64,000 nt of DNA from Nonomuraea fuscirosea (GCF_003001935.1 NZ_PVNG01000007.1:310001-374000), one strand, 5' to 3'. Counted from the first letter of the stretch, positions 25,682 through 35,234 are shown. The notes: generated by a model from the sequence alone, not told the origin. Translations and numbers: made by a program.

Positions 25682-25780
25682 GGACTGCTCCCAGGGTCGA
25701 AATGTCTACGCCTCCGAGCATCCGCCTAAATCGATGGACCGTCTGTGAACTATTGCGCATCAAGCGGACAGAATAGAGTC

Positions 25781-26767
25781 ATGCAGGAAAATCCAGGGTC
25801 ACCAATTCCGTACGGCGCGCAGCAGGCCGGATATCCCTACGGGCGGCAACCGCCCTCCTGGTTCCTGCCGGTTCCCGACGGGGCCAGATTCGACCACCTC
25901 GCCAGGAACGCCGCCACGCGGCCGTGGCGCTCGATCGTGGGCACGCTCATCATCGGCGTCGGGTTCTTCGCGATCGGCATCCTGGTCGTCTTCGCGTTCG
26001 TGATCCTGGCGGCGGCCTTCGGGCTGCCCTCACCGCTCGACCCCGAGACCGGGCTGCCCGCGGGCACGCCCTTCGGCCTGGCCATGACGCTCCTGTCGAT
26101 CGCGCCCGCGATCCTGCTCGTGTTCGGCACGGCGGCGCTGATCCAGCGGCGCAGGCCGGGCACGCTCTCCTCGGTGGCCGGGCGGCTGCGCTGGTCGTGG
26201 CTGCTGCGCTGCACGGCGCTGGCCGTGCTGGCGCTGGCGCTCGGGCAGACGGCGCAGTGGCTCGCGCTGTCGTCGGCCGGCCTGGACAGCGAGATGTTCG
26301 GCTGGGCCGGGTGGGAGGCGTTCCTGCCCCTGCTCATCGTGATTTTGCTGCTGGTGCCGTTCCAGGCGGCGGCCGAGGAGCACATGTTCCGCGGCTGGTT
26401 CATGCAGGCGGTGGGGGCGCACGTGCGCAGTCCCATCTGGGCGATCCTCATCGGGTCCGCGTTGTTCGCCTCGCTGCACGCGTACTCGTGGGCGGGGCTG
26501 GTGGACGTGTTCGCGTTCGGGGCCGTCATGGCCTGGCTTTCGGTGCGGACCGGGGGCCTGGAGGCGCCGATCGCCCTGCACGTGGTCAACAACGTGGTGG
26601 CCTTCGGGGTGAGCGCCGCGGCGGGCAATCTCGACGACGCGCTCGACCAAGGCAAGGTGCCGGTGCCGTGGCAGGCGTTGGCGGGAACCGTGGTGCAGCT
26701 CGGGGTGTATGCGTTTGGTGTGATGTATCTAGCTAAAAAGCGGTCAATTAGCACTGTTTCGGAATAA
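25781..26767 (+). CDS. CPBP-family intramembrane metalloprotease
   Basis: A 328-residue protein with a Pro-rich cytosolic N-terminus and about eight membrane helices. The abortive-infection/CAAX-protease motifs are present: AAEEHMFRGWFMQ (paired Glu and Arg), SLHAYSW (His) and LHVVNNVVAF (His, Asn). This group is related to Rce1 CAAX proteases; bacterial substrates are mostly unknown. ATG at 25781, with an in-frame GTG at 25745. A hairpin directly follows the stop. Confidence 0.9.
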   Translation: MQENPGSPIPYGAQQAGYPYGRQPPSWFLPVPDGARFDHLARNAATRPWRSIVGTLIIGVGFFAIGILVVFAFVILAAAFGLPSPLDPETGLPAGTPFGLAMTLLSIAPAILLVFGTAALIQRRRPGTLSSVAGRLRWSWLLRCTALAVLALALGQTAQWLALSSAGLDSEMFGWAGWEAFLPLLIVILLLVPFQAAAEEHMFRGWFMQAVGAHVRSPIWAILIGSALFASLHAYSWAGLVDVFAFGAVMAWLSVRTGGLEAPIALHVVNNVVAFGVSAAAGNLDDALDQGKVPVPWQALAGTVVQLGVYAFGVMYLAKKRSISTVSE

Positions 26768-26768
26768 A

Positions 26769-26787
26769 CCCGGCAAGAGGTGCCGGG
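26769..26787 (+). terminator. Hairpin after CPBP protease gene
   Basis: CCCGGCA and TGCCGGG form a 7-bp stem with a 5-nt loop starting one base after the stop codon. No T-tract is seen. Confidence 0.5.
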
Positions 26788-26957
26788 AATCTCACTAGAG
26801 AGGTCTCGCTATTCCGGCTCAGGCATGCTGGTCTGGATGCTGTCGGGACGGCGCGGGATTTCCCTGACCGTCCTGGAACGGTCCGCGCGACGCGGCCGGG
26901 ATCGACCTGTAAGGCCTGTACGACCTGTACGACTAGTTCGACTAGGAGGTGCGGCGC

Positions 26958-29900
26958 GTGGCCTCCGGCCCCAGCGAACCGCCACGGCGACCGCCGGAAG
27001 ACGACGAACCACGTTCCGAGAGCACGTCGACACCCCAGGCTCCGGCGGAGCCCAGGATCAGCCACTCGCCGCCCGGCCCGACCGACGACCGGGCCAGGGG
27101 GCTGCCGCTGACCTCACCCTGGGGGATGCCGCCGTTCGCCGCGCCGATTCCGGACGAGGAGCCGCCCGAGCCGCCCCGGGGACGCCGGCCGTACGCCTCG
27201 CCGACGGCGGAGCCGGAGACCGAGCCCCGCCGGCGGCCGCGCCGCATCGTCAACCGCCCCGACAAACTCGTCGCCGGCGGCCCGCTCTCCCCGGAGAGCG
27301 CTTCGCCCGGGTCACCCCCGTCCGGGTCACCTCCGCCTGAGGACCGCGCCGCCGAGCCCGTCGCCGACGCTCAGGAGCGACGTCCGGACGAGCCTGACGG
27401 GCCCGCCGCCGGGGATTCCGCCGAGCGGGATTCGGGCGGCGAGGCCGAGACGCCCGAGTGGCGTGAGCCCGTTCCCGAGGTGCCGCGCCCCCGGCCCGAG
27501 GCCGACCTGACAGGCGAGCCCGCCCTCAGCGGCGAGGAGCAGGACGACGAGGGGGAGGAGCCCGAGGTGCGGCGGGTCGGACGGCCGCCCGCCGGCCGCC
27601 CCACCCGGCCGGACCTGCTGGTCGCGACCGGCACCCCGCGCCCCCAGGGAGCCGCGGGCCGCCACCACAGAGGCCCGGCCCCGGCCGCCTACCGCAGGTC
27701 CAGCCCCGTACGCAGGGGCAGCAGAGCCGTCCCGATCGTCCTGAGCGTGGCGGTGGCCGTCCTGGTGGCCACCGGCGTGCTCGTGTGGCAGTGGCCCGAC
27801 GAGGAGGCGGGCGGCCTGCGCCTGGAGGCGGGCACCGGGCGTTCCGGCGACGACCTGTTCACCGTCCAGGCCGCCGCCGACGGCACCGACCAGAAGCTCA
27901 ACGACATCATCGCGGTCGGCCGCGCCGTGGTGGCGGTGGGCAGCGACACGACGAGCCCGACGCCGCGCCCGCTGTTCCTGTTCTCACCGGACGGCGGCAA
28001 GAACTGGCAGCTCGGCCAGGTGAGCGGCGCCTCCACGCCGACGGTGCGGCGCGTGGTCGGCGGCGACGGCCGCTGGCTGGCCAGCGGCGGCGACGACGCC
28101 ACCGGCGAGCGCGGCCTGTGGACCAGCGCCGACGGGTTCAGCTGGACGGCGGTCGCGGCCTCCGGGCTGGCCGCGTTCAGGAACGGCGACCACATCGAGG
28201 ACATCGCGCGCACGGGCTCGGGATTCGTCGCGGTCGGCAGCGCCCCGGCGGACGGCGGCGGAACCGTGCCGGCGATCTGGCGCTCCGGCGACGGCAGGTC
28301 GTGGGAGCGCGTGCAGACGAGGGAGCTGGAAGTACGGGAGATCAAGGCCGTGGTCGCCAAGGGTGACACGGTCGTGGCCATCGGAGCCCCCGCGGACGGC
28401 GAGGGATCGCGGGTGCTCCGATCGGCCGACGGCGGCCGTACCTGGCAGGCGACCGGCTTCCAGCTCCCCGAGGCGACCGACCTGCGCGCCGGGATGGTGG
28501 CGGTGCTGCCCAAGCGGTTCGTGCTGGTGCCGACGCGGCGGCGGACGATCGACGGGGACGTACGCGTCTACTGCTCGCCGACCGGGGCGCAGTGGTCGCA
28601 GTGCGGCTTCATCGGCGAGCTGGCCGCGCAGAGCCCCGGCGTCGAGTCGCTGATCTCCTACCCGTCGGGCGTCGCCGCGATCGCGCAGGCCGGCTTCGGC
28701 AAGTACTCCGTGCTGACCACCACCGACGGGCGCACCTGGAACAAGCGGACCGACCTCGCCAACCCGCCGGGGGCGACGCTGCGCGGGTTCACCATCTCCG
28801 ACGGCGGCACCCTGTTCGCCGGCGGCGACCAGGCGGCCTCCGACGTGGACAACCAGCTCGTGCTCATGAGCGCGCCGGCGCGCGGCTCGGCCTCGCGGGT
28901 GCCGCTCGGCGAGGTGGAGGGCCTGACCAGGGTCGCCAGGGAGACGAACGCGCTGACCAGCCACGCCGGCCGCTACGTCGCCGTCGGCTCGGCCTCGGGC
29001 GACGCCGGCCTGTGGACGATCAGGAACTGGCAGAGCTGGAAGTCCATGAGCCTGGGCGGCCCCGGCAGGCAGACGCTGGAGGACGTGGCGTACGGCGCCC
29101 GCGGCTGGCTGGCCGTCGGTGGCACCGAGACGAACGTGTCCGTCGCCGACCCCCTGCTCGTCACCTCGGGCGACGGCGAGAACTGGAAGCGGGTCAACGT
29201 CACCGGCGACCTGGCCCGCAGGGCGGACCACCCCTACCTGCGCACGCACGCGGTGACGGCGGGCAAGAAGGGTTACGTGGTGGCGGGCGAGTCCAAGGAC
29301 CAGGCGGGCCGGGTCGGCGCCGCCCTGTGGTTCACGCCCGACATGCGGAAGTACACCCGGTCGGAGAAGCTGCCGCAGGGCGGCGCCGGCGTCCGCGTCC
29401 ACGACGTCGTCTCCGTCGGCGACGGCTACCTGGCGGTGGGCGGCTCGGGCGGCGCGGACCAGGAGACCAGCGTGGTGTGGCACTCGGCGGACGGCGTGAA
29501 CTGGAGCGCCCGCGAGCGCGTGTCACCTCCCGGCTCGACCTCGGCCGGGCTGCGCCGGATCACCGCCTACCGCGACCAGCTCGTGGCCATCGGCACGGCC
29601 CTCACGGACGGGGCGCGGCGCGCGTTCGCCGCCGTCTCGGACGACGAGGGCGAGAGCTGGCGGACGGCCTGGCTGCCGGCCGAGCGGGCGGCGGCCGTGT
29701 ACGACCTGGCCGCGGCGGACGAGGGTCTGGTCGCGGTCGGCTGGCACGGGGTGCCCGGCGAGGGCGACAGCGCGGCCTGGACCTCGCAGGACGGGCTCTC
29801 GTGGAACCGCATGGAGCTCACCCAGGACCGGCTGGCGGGCCAGGGGAGCCAGTGGCTGTCGGCCGTGGCCGTCGAGGGGACGGAGGTGGTGGCACTCGGC

Positions 29901-29966
29901 CGGTCCACCACGTACAGCGCCGACCACCTGATCCTGTGGACGTCCAGCCTGACCTCCAACCGATAG
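26958..29966 (+). CDS. Large membrane-anchored Asp-box/beta-propeller protein
   Basis: A 1002-residue protein. The first 250 residues are disordered and Pro/Glu/Arg-rich; a membrane helix follows (VPIVLSVAVAVLVATGVLVW). The remaining 720 residues form an extracytoplasmic propeller with at least nine BNR/Asp-box-like S-x-D-G-x-x-W repeats: SPDGGKNW, SADGFSW, SGDGRSW, SADGGRTW, TTDGRTW, SGDGENW, SADGVNW, SDDEGESW, SQDGLSW. That number could give one large or two seven-bladed units. No sialidase active site is evident, so a binding or scaffold role is more likely. The GTG at 26958 follows AGGAGGT by 7 bp. Confidence 0.85.
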   Translation: MASGPSEPPRRPPEDDEPRSESTSTPQAPAEPRISHSPPGPTDDRARGLPLTSPWGMPPFAAPIPDEEPPEPPRGRRPYASPTAEPETEPRRRPRRIVNRPDKLVAGGPLSPESASPGSPPSGSPPPEDRAAEPVADAQERRPDEPDGPAAGDSAERDSGGEAETPEWREPVPEVPRPRPEADLTGEPALSGEEQDDEGEEPEVRRVGRPPAGRPTRPDLLVATGTPRPQGAAGRHHRGPAPAAYRRSSPVRRGSRAVPIVLSVAVAVLVATGVLVWQWPDEEAGGLRLEAGTGRSGDDLFTVQAAADGTDQKLNDIIAVGRAVVAVGSDTTSPTPRPLFLFSPDGGKNWQLGQVSGASTPTVRRVVGGDGRWLASGGDDATGERGLWTSADGFSWTAVAASGLAAFRNGDHIEDIARTGSGFVAVGSAPADGGGTVPAIWRSGDGRSWERVQTRELEVREIKAVVAKGDTVVAIGAPADGEGSRVLRSADGGRTWQATGFQLPEATDLRAGMVAVLPKRFVLVPTRRRTIDGDVRVYCSPTGAQWSQCGFIGELAAQSPGVESLISYPSGVAAIAQAGFGKYSVLTTTDGRTWNKRTDLANPPGATLRGFTISDGGTLFAGGDQAASDVDNQLVLMSAPARGSASRVPLGEVEGLTRVARETNALTSHAGRYVAVGSASGDAGLWTIRNWQSWKSMSLGGPGRQTLEDVAYGARGWLAVGGTETNVSVADPLLVTSGDGENWKRVNVTGDLARRADHPYLRTHAVTAGKKGYVVAGESKDQAGRVGAALWFTPDMRKYTRSEKLPQGGAGVRVHDVVSVGDGYLAVGGSGGADQETSVVWHSADGVNWSARERVSPPGSTSAGLRRITAYRDQLVAIGTALTDGARRAFAAVSDDEGESWRTAWLPAERAAAVYDLAAADEGLVAVGWHGVPGEGDSAAWTSQDGLSWNRMELTQDRLAGQGSQWLSAVAVEGTEVVALGRSTTYSADHLILWTSSLTSNR

Positions 29967-29987
29967 CCCCGGCAGACCGATCGTTCC

Positions 29988-30383
29988 TCAGGAGGGGAGC
30001 ACGTCCCATTCCCGCAGCGACTCCAGCAGGCCCTCCACCAGCGGCAGCCGCAGCAGCTCCGCCCGCCCGCACCACCGCGCGTCGGCGGCGTCGTCGCCGG
30101 CCACCAGCTCGCCTCCCGCCACCGTGGCGAGGTAGTCGCGGATCGCGTACGTGTCCCCGCCGAGCCCCGGGCGGTCCACCGCCCCGGCCAGCCGGCCCAC
30201 CTCCACCCGCAGCCCCGTCTCCTCCAGGACCTCACGGCGCACGCCGGCCTCGTCCGTCTCGCCCGGCTCCAGCCTCCCGCCGGGGACCGACCAGAGCCCC
30301 GCTCCGGGCGGACGACCCCGCTTGATCAGGAGAAGCCGGTCAGAAGCGTCGATGATGATCGCACCCACACAATTTACGCGCAC
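29988..30383 (-). CDS. Nudix hydrolase (MutT type)
   Basis: A 131-residue Nudix protein. The Nudix box is intact: GGRLEPGETDEAGVRREVLE followed by ETGL, and the strand VNCVGAIIIDASDRLLLIKR precedes it. It hydrolyses a nucleoside diphosphate linked to another group; the substrate is not predictable. The GTG at 30383 begins directly before the first strand; a TTG at 30473 would run into the divergent gene's start and is not used here. Confidence 0.85.
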   Translation of the reverse strand: MRVNCVGAIIIDASDRLLLIKRGRPPGAGLWSVPGGRLEPGETDEAGVRREVLEETGLRVEVGRLAGAVDRPGLGGDTYAIRDYLATVAGGELVAGDDAADARWCGRAELLRLPLVEGLLESLREWDVLPS

Positions 30384-30457
30384 CTGACCAAGATTACGAC
30401 GAGATAACGGATAGCGGTCTTGACGCGGCCGCCCCCGGGAAAGCACCGTGGGTAGTT

Positions 30458-31084
30458 GTGAGAGCGGCTCCAACCTGCCCGCGGTGTTTTGGCCCGCTTC
30501 ACGGGCCGAATACCTGGTCGAGTGCGTTTCGATGTGACGCGCACGGCGACGTGCTGCCGTACCAGCCGCCGTTGCCGCCGACCAGCACCGCGCTAGAGGC
30601 GATACGCAAGACGTCCGTCGTACCGGTGTGGCTGCCGTGGCCGCTGCCCGCCGGATGGCTGGTGACCGGCTTCGGCGAAGTGGGTGACCAGCGCACCGGC
30701 GCCAGAGCCAGCCTGGTCGCGCTGACCGGGCCGTCGCTGATGGAAGGGCCGGCCGATCTGCTCATCATCGCGGAGGAGCCCGGCATCGGGCTCGGGGCGG
30801 CGTTCGCGGGGCTCGACGGCCCCGATCCCGGCGAGGGGTTCGACGCGGGGCCGCCGAACGCGAAGCTGTCCGTGCTCGGCCATCCCGCCCCGCTGTGGTG
30901 CGTCGACGGCGAGGACGACCGTGCCGTCTACGCCGGCGAGGCGCTGGGCAACTGGCTGTGGGCCGTCGCCTGGCCCGCCGACGCCGGATGCGTGATCGCG
31001 CTCGGCGAACTGTCGCTGCTCGACGCCCGTGACCACGATCTGGACGTGCCGTTCGGGGCGTTCTCACCGAGACTCGAGGATTAG
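30458..31084 (+). CDS. DUF6758-like protein with N-terminal zinc ribbon
   Basis: A 208-residue conserved actinomycete protein. The start has a CPRC pair and a later FRCDAHGDVLPY, consistent with half of a zinc ribbon. The body contains VPVWLPWPLPAGWLVTGFGE and PAPLWCVDGEDDRAVYAGEA. I know the family only as uncharacterised. GTG at 30458. It diverges from the Nudix gene and precedes the metallo-hydrolase-fold gene by 52 bp in the same direction. Confidence 0.75.
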   Translation: MRAAPTCPRCFGPLHGPNTWSSAFRCDAHGDVLPYQPPLPPTSTALEAIRKTSVVPVWLPWPLPAGWLVTGFGEVGDQRTGARASLVALTGPSLMEGPADLLIIAEEPGIGLGAAFAGLDGPDPGEGFDAGPPNAKLSVLGHPAPLWCVDGEDDRAVYAGEALGNWLWAVAWPADAGCVIALGELSLLDARDHDLDVPFGAFSPRLED

Positions 31085-31136
31085 GACAGGCGAACGCGAT
31101 TCGCGTGGTCCGGCGAACGGGCTAGAGTTCGGAGGC

Positions 31137-31853
31137 GTGACAGCGCGTATCGAGCGAGTGGTGACCGAGGGCGTCGTCGACATCGACGGCACCGAGCACA
31201 AGGTCGAGAACAACACCTGGATCGTGGGTGACGACGACGAGGTCATCGTCATCGACGCGGCGCGTGACGCCGAGAAGATCCTGGAGCAGGTGGGCGAGCG
31301 GGAGGTGCTGGCCGTCATCTGCACGGCGGGCCTGCCCGACCACGTCGGGGCGGCCATCGAGGTGGCCAGCCGCGACGAGGCCGTGGTCGCCCTGCATCCC
31401 AAGGACAAGCCGCTGTGGCGGGAGACCTGGCGGGAGACCTGGCCCGACATCGACATGGAGGACGACGGCATCTTCGGCGTGGCCGAGGTGCAGCTCGACG
31501 TCCTGGAGACGCCCGGGGTCTCGCCCGGCGGCGTGTCGCTCTACTGCGAGGCGCTCGGAGCCGTCTTCACCGGCAAGGCCCTGCAGGCCGACGGTCCCGG
31601 CAAGCTGGGCGGCGAATATCCCGCCCTGGCCGACCAGCTCACCTCGATCGGCGGGCGGCTGTTCACGCTGCCGGCCGACACGCGGGTGCTGGCCTCCCAC
31701 GGCGACGAGGTGACGATCGGCGACCTGGAGCCCCACTTCGACGACTGGGTGTCCGGCTCGCTGACCCGTACCGAGACCCCCGCCGAGGCCGAGGGCCCGC
31801 TGACCGACGGCACCAGGCTCTCCGGCATCAAGCTCGACCCGAGCGACGACTAG
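31137..31853 (+). CDS. Metallo-beta-lactamase-fold protein with lost metal ligands
   Basis: A 238-residue protein with clear MBL-fold layout: NNTWIVGDDDEVIVIDAARD, then the active-site loop ICTAGLPDHVGAA (residues 61-73), LETPGVSPGGVSLYC, FTGKALQ and ASHGDEVTIGDLEPH. In active members these read HxHxDH, TPGHT and TGD. Here the first two His are Ala64 and Leu66, the third is Val128 and the bridging Asp is Lys147; only D68, H69 and H188 remain. A dinuclear zinc site is therefore unlikely. It may be a non-catalytic or altered member. GTG at 31137 follows TCGGAGG. Confidence 0.85.
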   Translation: MTARIERVVTEGVVDIDGTEHKVENNTWIVGDDDEVIVIDAARDAEKILEQVGEREVLAVICTAGLPDHVGAAIEVASRDEAVVALHPKDKPLWRETWRETWPDIDMEDDGIFGVAEVQLDVLETPGVSPGGVSLYCEALGAVFTGKALQADGPGKLGGEYPALADQLTSIGGRLFTLPADTRVLASHGDEVTIGDLEPHFDDWVSGSLTRTETPAEAEGPLTDGTRLSGIKLDPSDD

Positions 31854-31924
31854 GTGGGTGCGGGCGCGACCGGAGTGAGCGGGCGGCGCCGGGCGACGGC
31901 GGCCGCCGCGCGGAGCGAGGCCGG

Positions 31925-32842
31925 ATGAGTTCCGTCGCGGGGCAGCTTCCGCTCGAAGGGATGCCGCGGCGGCTCTACTCCTGTACGCCGTCGCGGCTGA
32001 ACACCTGGCTCGACTGCCGCCGCCGCTACCGGTTCACCTACCTGGACCGGCCGCAGCCCTCCAAGGGGCCCGCGTGGGCGCACAACAGCGTCGGCGCGAG
32101 CGTGCACAACGCGCTGGCGGGCTGGTGGCGCGAGCCGTACGAACGGCGCACCCCGCTGACGGCGTCCATCCTGCTCACCAACGGGTGGATCAACGAGGGG
32201 TTCAAGGACGTCGAGCAGTCGGGGCGCTGGCTGGGCCGCGCCCGCGACCTCGTGTCCGGATATGTTGCGACTCTGGATCCGACGGACGATCCGGTGGGCG
32301 TCGAACGCACGGTCGCCACCCGGACCAAGGTCATCGCCGTCTCCGGCCGCATCGACCGGCTCGACCGGCGCGGCGACGAGCTGGTCGTGGTCGACTACAA
32401 GACCGGCCGCCGCCCGCTCACCCAGGACGACGCCCGTTCTTCGCTCGCGCTGGCGATCTACGCCATCGCCGCATCGACGATGATGCGCACCCCGTGCCAC
32501 CAGGTCGAGCTGCACCACCTGCCCACCGGCGAGATCGTCGAGTGGCGTCACACCGACGAGTCGCTGGCCCGCCACCTGCACCGCGCGGAAGACCTGGCCA
32601 GTGAGGCCGCCGAGGCCGACGAGCGGTACCGGGCGGCCGTGCAGGCGCCCCCCGGCACGACGCGCCGTGCGCCCCAGGGCCGGCGCGAGACGGTCGGGCC
32701 GCCGGAGGTGCCCGCCGAGGTCGACGCGCTGTTCGCGCCCAGCCCAGGGCCGATCTGCTCCTGGTGCGACTTCCGCCGGCACTGCCCCGAGGGCCAGGCC
32801 GCCGGTCCCGACCGCCAGCCCTGGGACGGCCTGGCGGAGTGA
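31925..32842 (+). CDS. RecB-family PD-(D/E)XK nuclease with Fe-S cysteines
   Basis: A 305-residue stand-alone nuclease of the RecB/AddB C-terminal or Cas4-like group. Active-site elements are visible: GASVHNALAGWW (His), VSGRIDRLDRRGDELVVVDY followed by KTG (Asp, Asp-x-Lys), and QxxLAIYAIA-type helix. Four cysteines sit as in Fe-S-containing members: one in DCRRRYRF at the N-terminus and three in CSWCDFRRHC near the C-terminus. It probably trims single-stranded DNA in repair. ATG at 31925; 71 bp after the MBL-fold gene. Confidence 0.88.
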   Translation: MSSVAGQLPLEGMPRRLYSCTPSRLNTWLDCRRRYRFTYLDRPQPSKGPAWAHNSVGASVHNALAGWWREPYERRTPLTASILLTNGWINEGFKDVEQSGRWLGRARDLVSGYVATLDPTDDPVGVERTVATRTKVIAVSGRIDRLDRRGDELVVVDYKTGRRPLTQDDARSSLALAIYAIAASTMMRTPCHQVELHHLPTGEIVEWRHTDESLARHLHRAEDLASEAAEADERYRAAVQAPPGTTRRAPQGRRETVGPPEVPAEVDALFAPSPGPICSWCDFRRHCPEGQAAGPDRQPWDGLAE

Positions 32843-32870
32843 ACCGGCGCGACCGCGGTCCTGCCGTCCG

Positions 32871-33785
32871 TCAGGCGGCGGCCCGCGCGTTCGGCCAGCG
32901 CCGGGGGTCGGTCAGCCCCTTGAGGCCCTTGCGCACGTCGTAGCCGAGCGCGCCCAGCCGCGCCGCGGACGCGTGCAGCATGTCGCGGGTGGCCGGCATG
33001 AAGGCGTGGTCGTGCACGGGCTCGGGCACGGAGTTGGCGGCCAGCCGGAACGCCGCCAGCGCCGCGGTCACGCTCGCCCGCGGGACCTCGGGCAGCGCGC
33101 CGTACATGCGCCTGGCCCAGCCGGGCAGCGTGTAGTAGCAGAGCGCGCCGAACGGGAAGTAGACGGGCTTTCCGGCCGAGAGCGGGCGCAGCTCCTTCGG
33201 CAGCCGCGGCCAGAGCAGGAACCGCACGGTCGCGGCCGCCTCCGGCGTCACGCGCAGACTGGGGCGTACCCGCTTGAAGTAGGTGTCCATCTCCGCGCGC
33301 GAGCCGGGCACGTCCTCCTCGTGCAGCCCCACGTACGTGGCGCTCTTGCGCTGCTCGCGCAGGTAGCGGTCGGCCTGGCGCCCGCTCAGGCCCAGCCCGC
33401 CGCGCGTGGTCACCTCCAGGTACGACGACACCTCCGCGCAGTGCACCCACAGCAGCAGCTCGGGATCGTCCACCCGGTGCGTCCTGCCGGTGGCGGGGTC
33501 GTGGACGCGCAGCGCCTTGTGGATGCCGCGCACCCGTCTGCCGATCTCGTCGGCCTCCCGCGGGCTGCCGAACGTCACCCGCCCGACGAAGTCCGCCGTG
33601 CGGCGCAGCCGCCCGAACGGGTCCTCCTGGAAGTTGGAGTTCTGCCAGACGCCCAGCATGGCCAGCGGATGCAGCGCCTGGAGCATGAGACCGCGCACGC
33701 CGGCTACCCACATCGAGCGGTCGAGGTGCACCTGCCAGGTGGCGCTCTGGGGTGGCTGGACGACGATGTCTTCGATGGCCGTCAT
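32871..33785 (-). CDS. MpaB/Lcp-type oxygenase family protein (DUF2236)
   Basis: A 304-residue protein of the family that includes mycophenolic-acid MpaB and latex-clearing protein, which bind haem b. Seen: LMLQALHPLAMLGVW with a candidate haem His, DDPELLLWVHCAEVSSYL, and PVHDHAFMPATRDMLHA. No signal peptide. Actinomycetes carry several paralogues of unknown substrate. It is transcribed just after an alpha/beta hydrolase gene (13 bp gap) and probably in the same operon. Confidence 0.85.
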   Translation of the reverse strand: MTAIEDIVVQPPQSATWQVHLDRSMWVAGVRGLMLQALHPLAMLGVWQNSNFQEDPFGRLRRTADFVGRVTFGSPREADEIGRRVRGIHKALRVHDPATGRTHRVDDPELLLWVHCAEVSSYLEVTTRGGLGLSGRQADRYLREQRKSATYVGLHEEDVPGSRAEMDTYFKRVRPSLRVTPEAAATVRFLLWPRLPKELRPLSAGKPVYFPFGALCYYTLPGWARRMYGALPEVPRASVTAALAAFRLAANSVPEPVHDHAFMPATRDMLHASAARLGALGYDVRKGLKGLTDPRRWPNARAAA

Positions 33786-33798
33786 AGTAAGTACAGAA

Positions 33799-34689
33799 TT
33801 ACATGGCGCTGGACCTTGTGTCCAAATAGTGCTTTTCGGCCGCGTTCCAGAACCTGACCAGCGCCGCCGCCGTCGTCTCCGGCGCCTCGACCGCGGGCGA
33901 GTGGACGGCGCCCGGCACCACCACGCAGTCCGCGCCGAGCCTGGCGGCCATCTCCGACTGCGCGTCGGGCGGCCAGCCGTCGTCGTGCTCGCCGTAGAGC
34001 ACCAGCGTCGGGATCTCCACCTGGCGCAGCTCGTCGGTACGGTCGCGCATGGTCAGCACCTCCTCGGCCATCCGGGACAGCCCGGTCGGCGAGTTGGTGA
34101 GCAGGCGCTTGCGCAGGAACGCGAGGATCTCGTCGGAGACGTCGGCGGCCAGCGCCTCGGGCTCCAGTCGGTGCTGCCAGACGTGTTCGAGACCCAGCAC
34201 GGGGATCTCTTCCATGATCTTCTTGCCGTTGCGGGCCCGCCTGCCCTCGATCGCGCCGGGACCCGAGCCCATCAGCGTGAACGACGCGAACTTCGTCCGC
34301 CCGTCGACGACCGCCTCCCTGGCCACCAGCCCGCCGAAGGAGTGGCCGACCAGATGGACGGGATCGCCGCCGCCGACCACCTGGGCGAGCAGGTCTACGT
34401 CCGCGCCGAGCGCGGCGCACGTGTAGGCGTCGGGGGTCTCGGGGCCCGGGGTCTCGTACTGGCCGCGCAGGTCGATGGCGACGACCCGGCGCCCGGACTG
34501 GGCCAGGGTCATCAGGACCGCGATGAAGTCCTCCTTGCTGCCCGTCAGGCCGGGGACCAGGAGCGCGGGCCATCGCTCGACCACACCACTGACCGGCAGC
34601 GCCTCCAGGGCCGCGAACGTGCCCTGTGACGTCTCGATCTTCTGTGGTGCAACGCCAGGAGGCAGGTCGAGGAATCGCGGCGTACTCAC
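33799..34689 (-). CDS. Alpha/beta-hydrolase
   Basis: A 296-residue hydrolase. The nucleophile elbow is GHSFGG, the acid is likely in LYGEHDDGWPP, and the base His in PGAVHSPAVE. RWPALLVPGLTGSKEDF carries the oxyanion region. The GTG at 34689 is preferred because the residues before it are low-complexity; the ribosome site is poor. It shares a transcript with the downstream MpaB-type gene. Ester, amide or other substrate unknown. Confidence 0.85.
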   Translation of the reverse strand: MSTPRFLDLPPGVAPQKIETSQGTFAALEALPVSGVVERWPALLVPGLTGSKEDFIAVLMTLAQSGRRVVAIDLRGQYETPGPETPDAYTCAALGADVDLLAQVVGGGDPVHLVGHSFGGLVAREAVVDGRTKFASFTLMGSGPGAIEGRRARNGKKIMEEIPVLGLEHVWQHRLEPEALAADVSDEILAFLRKRLLTNSPTGLSRMAEEVLTMRDRTDELRQVEIPTLVLYGEHDDGWPPDAQSEMAARLGADCVVVPGAVHSPAVEAPETTAAALVRFWNAAEKHYLDTRSSAM

Positions 34690-35042
34690 GTGGGGCAACA
34701 ATACCCAGAGGTCAGCGCCTCGACACCGGCATGGCCTCGACGCCGGTGCGGATTCGGGGGAGTTGCGAGGTATCCGAACCCCGCCGATCCGGCCCGGACG
34801 CGGGCGCACCATCGGCCGGGTGGGGACGCCCCGGAGGGCCGGACGCGCAGGGGAACCGGCCTCATGGCACAGTCGGCGCGGCCGTGAGGCCGCGAGAGGA
34901 GCCGTGGAGGCTTCTCAGGCCACGCCAGAGCGCATCACCGCCCATGGGGGCTCTTCGGCCACCCAGACGCCCGCTCAGGGCCGTCCACGCGCGTCTGTAG
35001 CCGCCCCGGCGCCTCCAGGCCCGGCAGTCCGCACGTAAGGCC

Positions 35043-35196
35043 CGTTCTGCGCAAGGAGCCCGTTCCGCGTCAGGGGCCCGTTCTGCGTCAGGAGTCCGTT
35101 CCGCGTCAGGGGCCCGTTCTGCGTCAGGAGTCCGTTCCGCGTCAGGGGTCCGAGCTGCGTCAGGGGCCCGTTCCGCGTCAGGGGTCCGTACTGCGC
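35043..35196. repeat. 18-bp tandem repeat array (minisatellite)
   Basis: Eight full 18-bp units (consensus CGTTCYGCGTCAGGRGYC) lie at 35043-35186 with a partial ninth. Units alternate between two versions, so a 36-bp higher-order repeat is visible. It is in a 625-bp stretch (34690-35314) with no convincing gene. A reading frame on the minus strand turns it into six-residue repeats (NGPLTR/NGLLTQ), but nothing else supports translation. Confidence 0.85.
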
Positions 35197-35234
35197 GAAA
35201 GGGGGCTGGACGCGCGGAAGGGGTCTGGACGCGC

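Noticed and set aside
35043..35196. CRISPR array
   Set aside because: Units are directly contiguous 18-bp repeats without unique spacers, and no cas genes are present. The RecB-like nuclease at 31925 resembles Cas4 only in fold.
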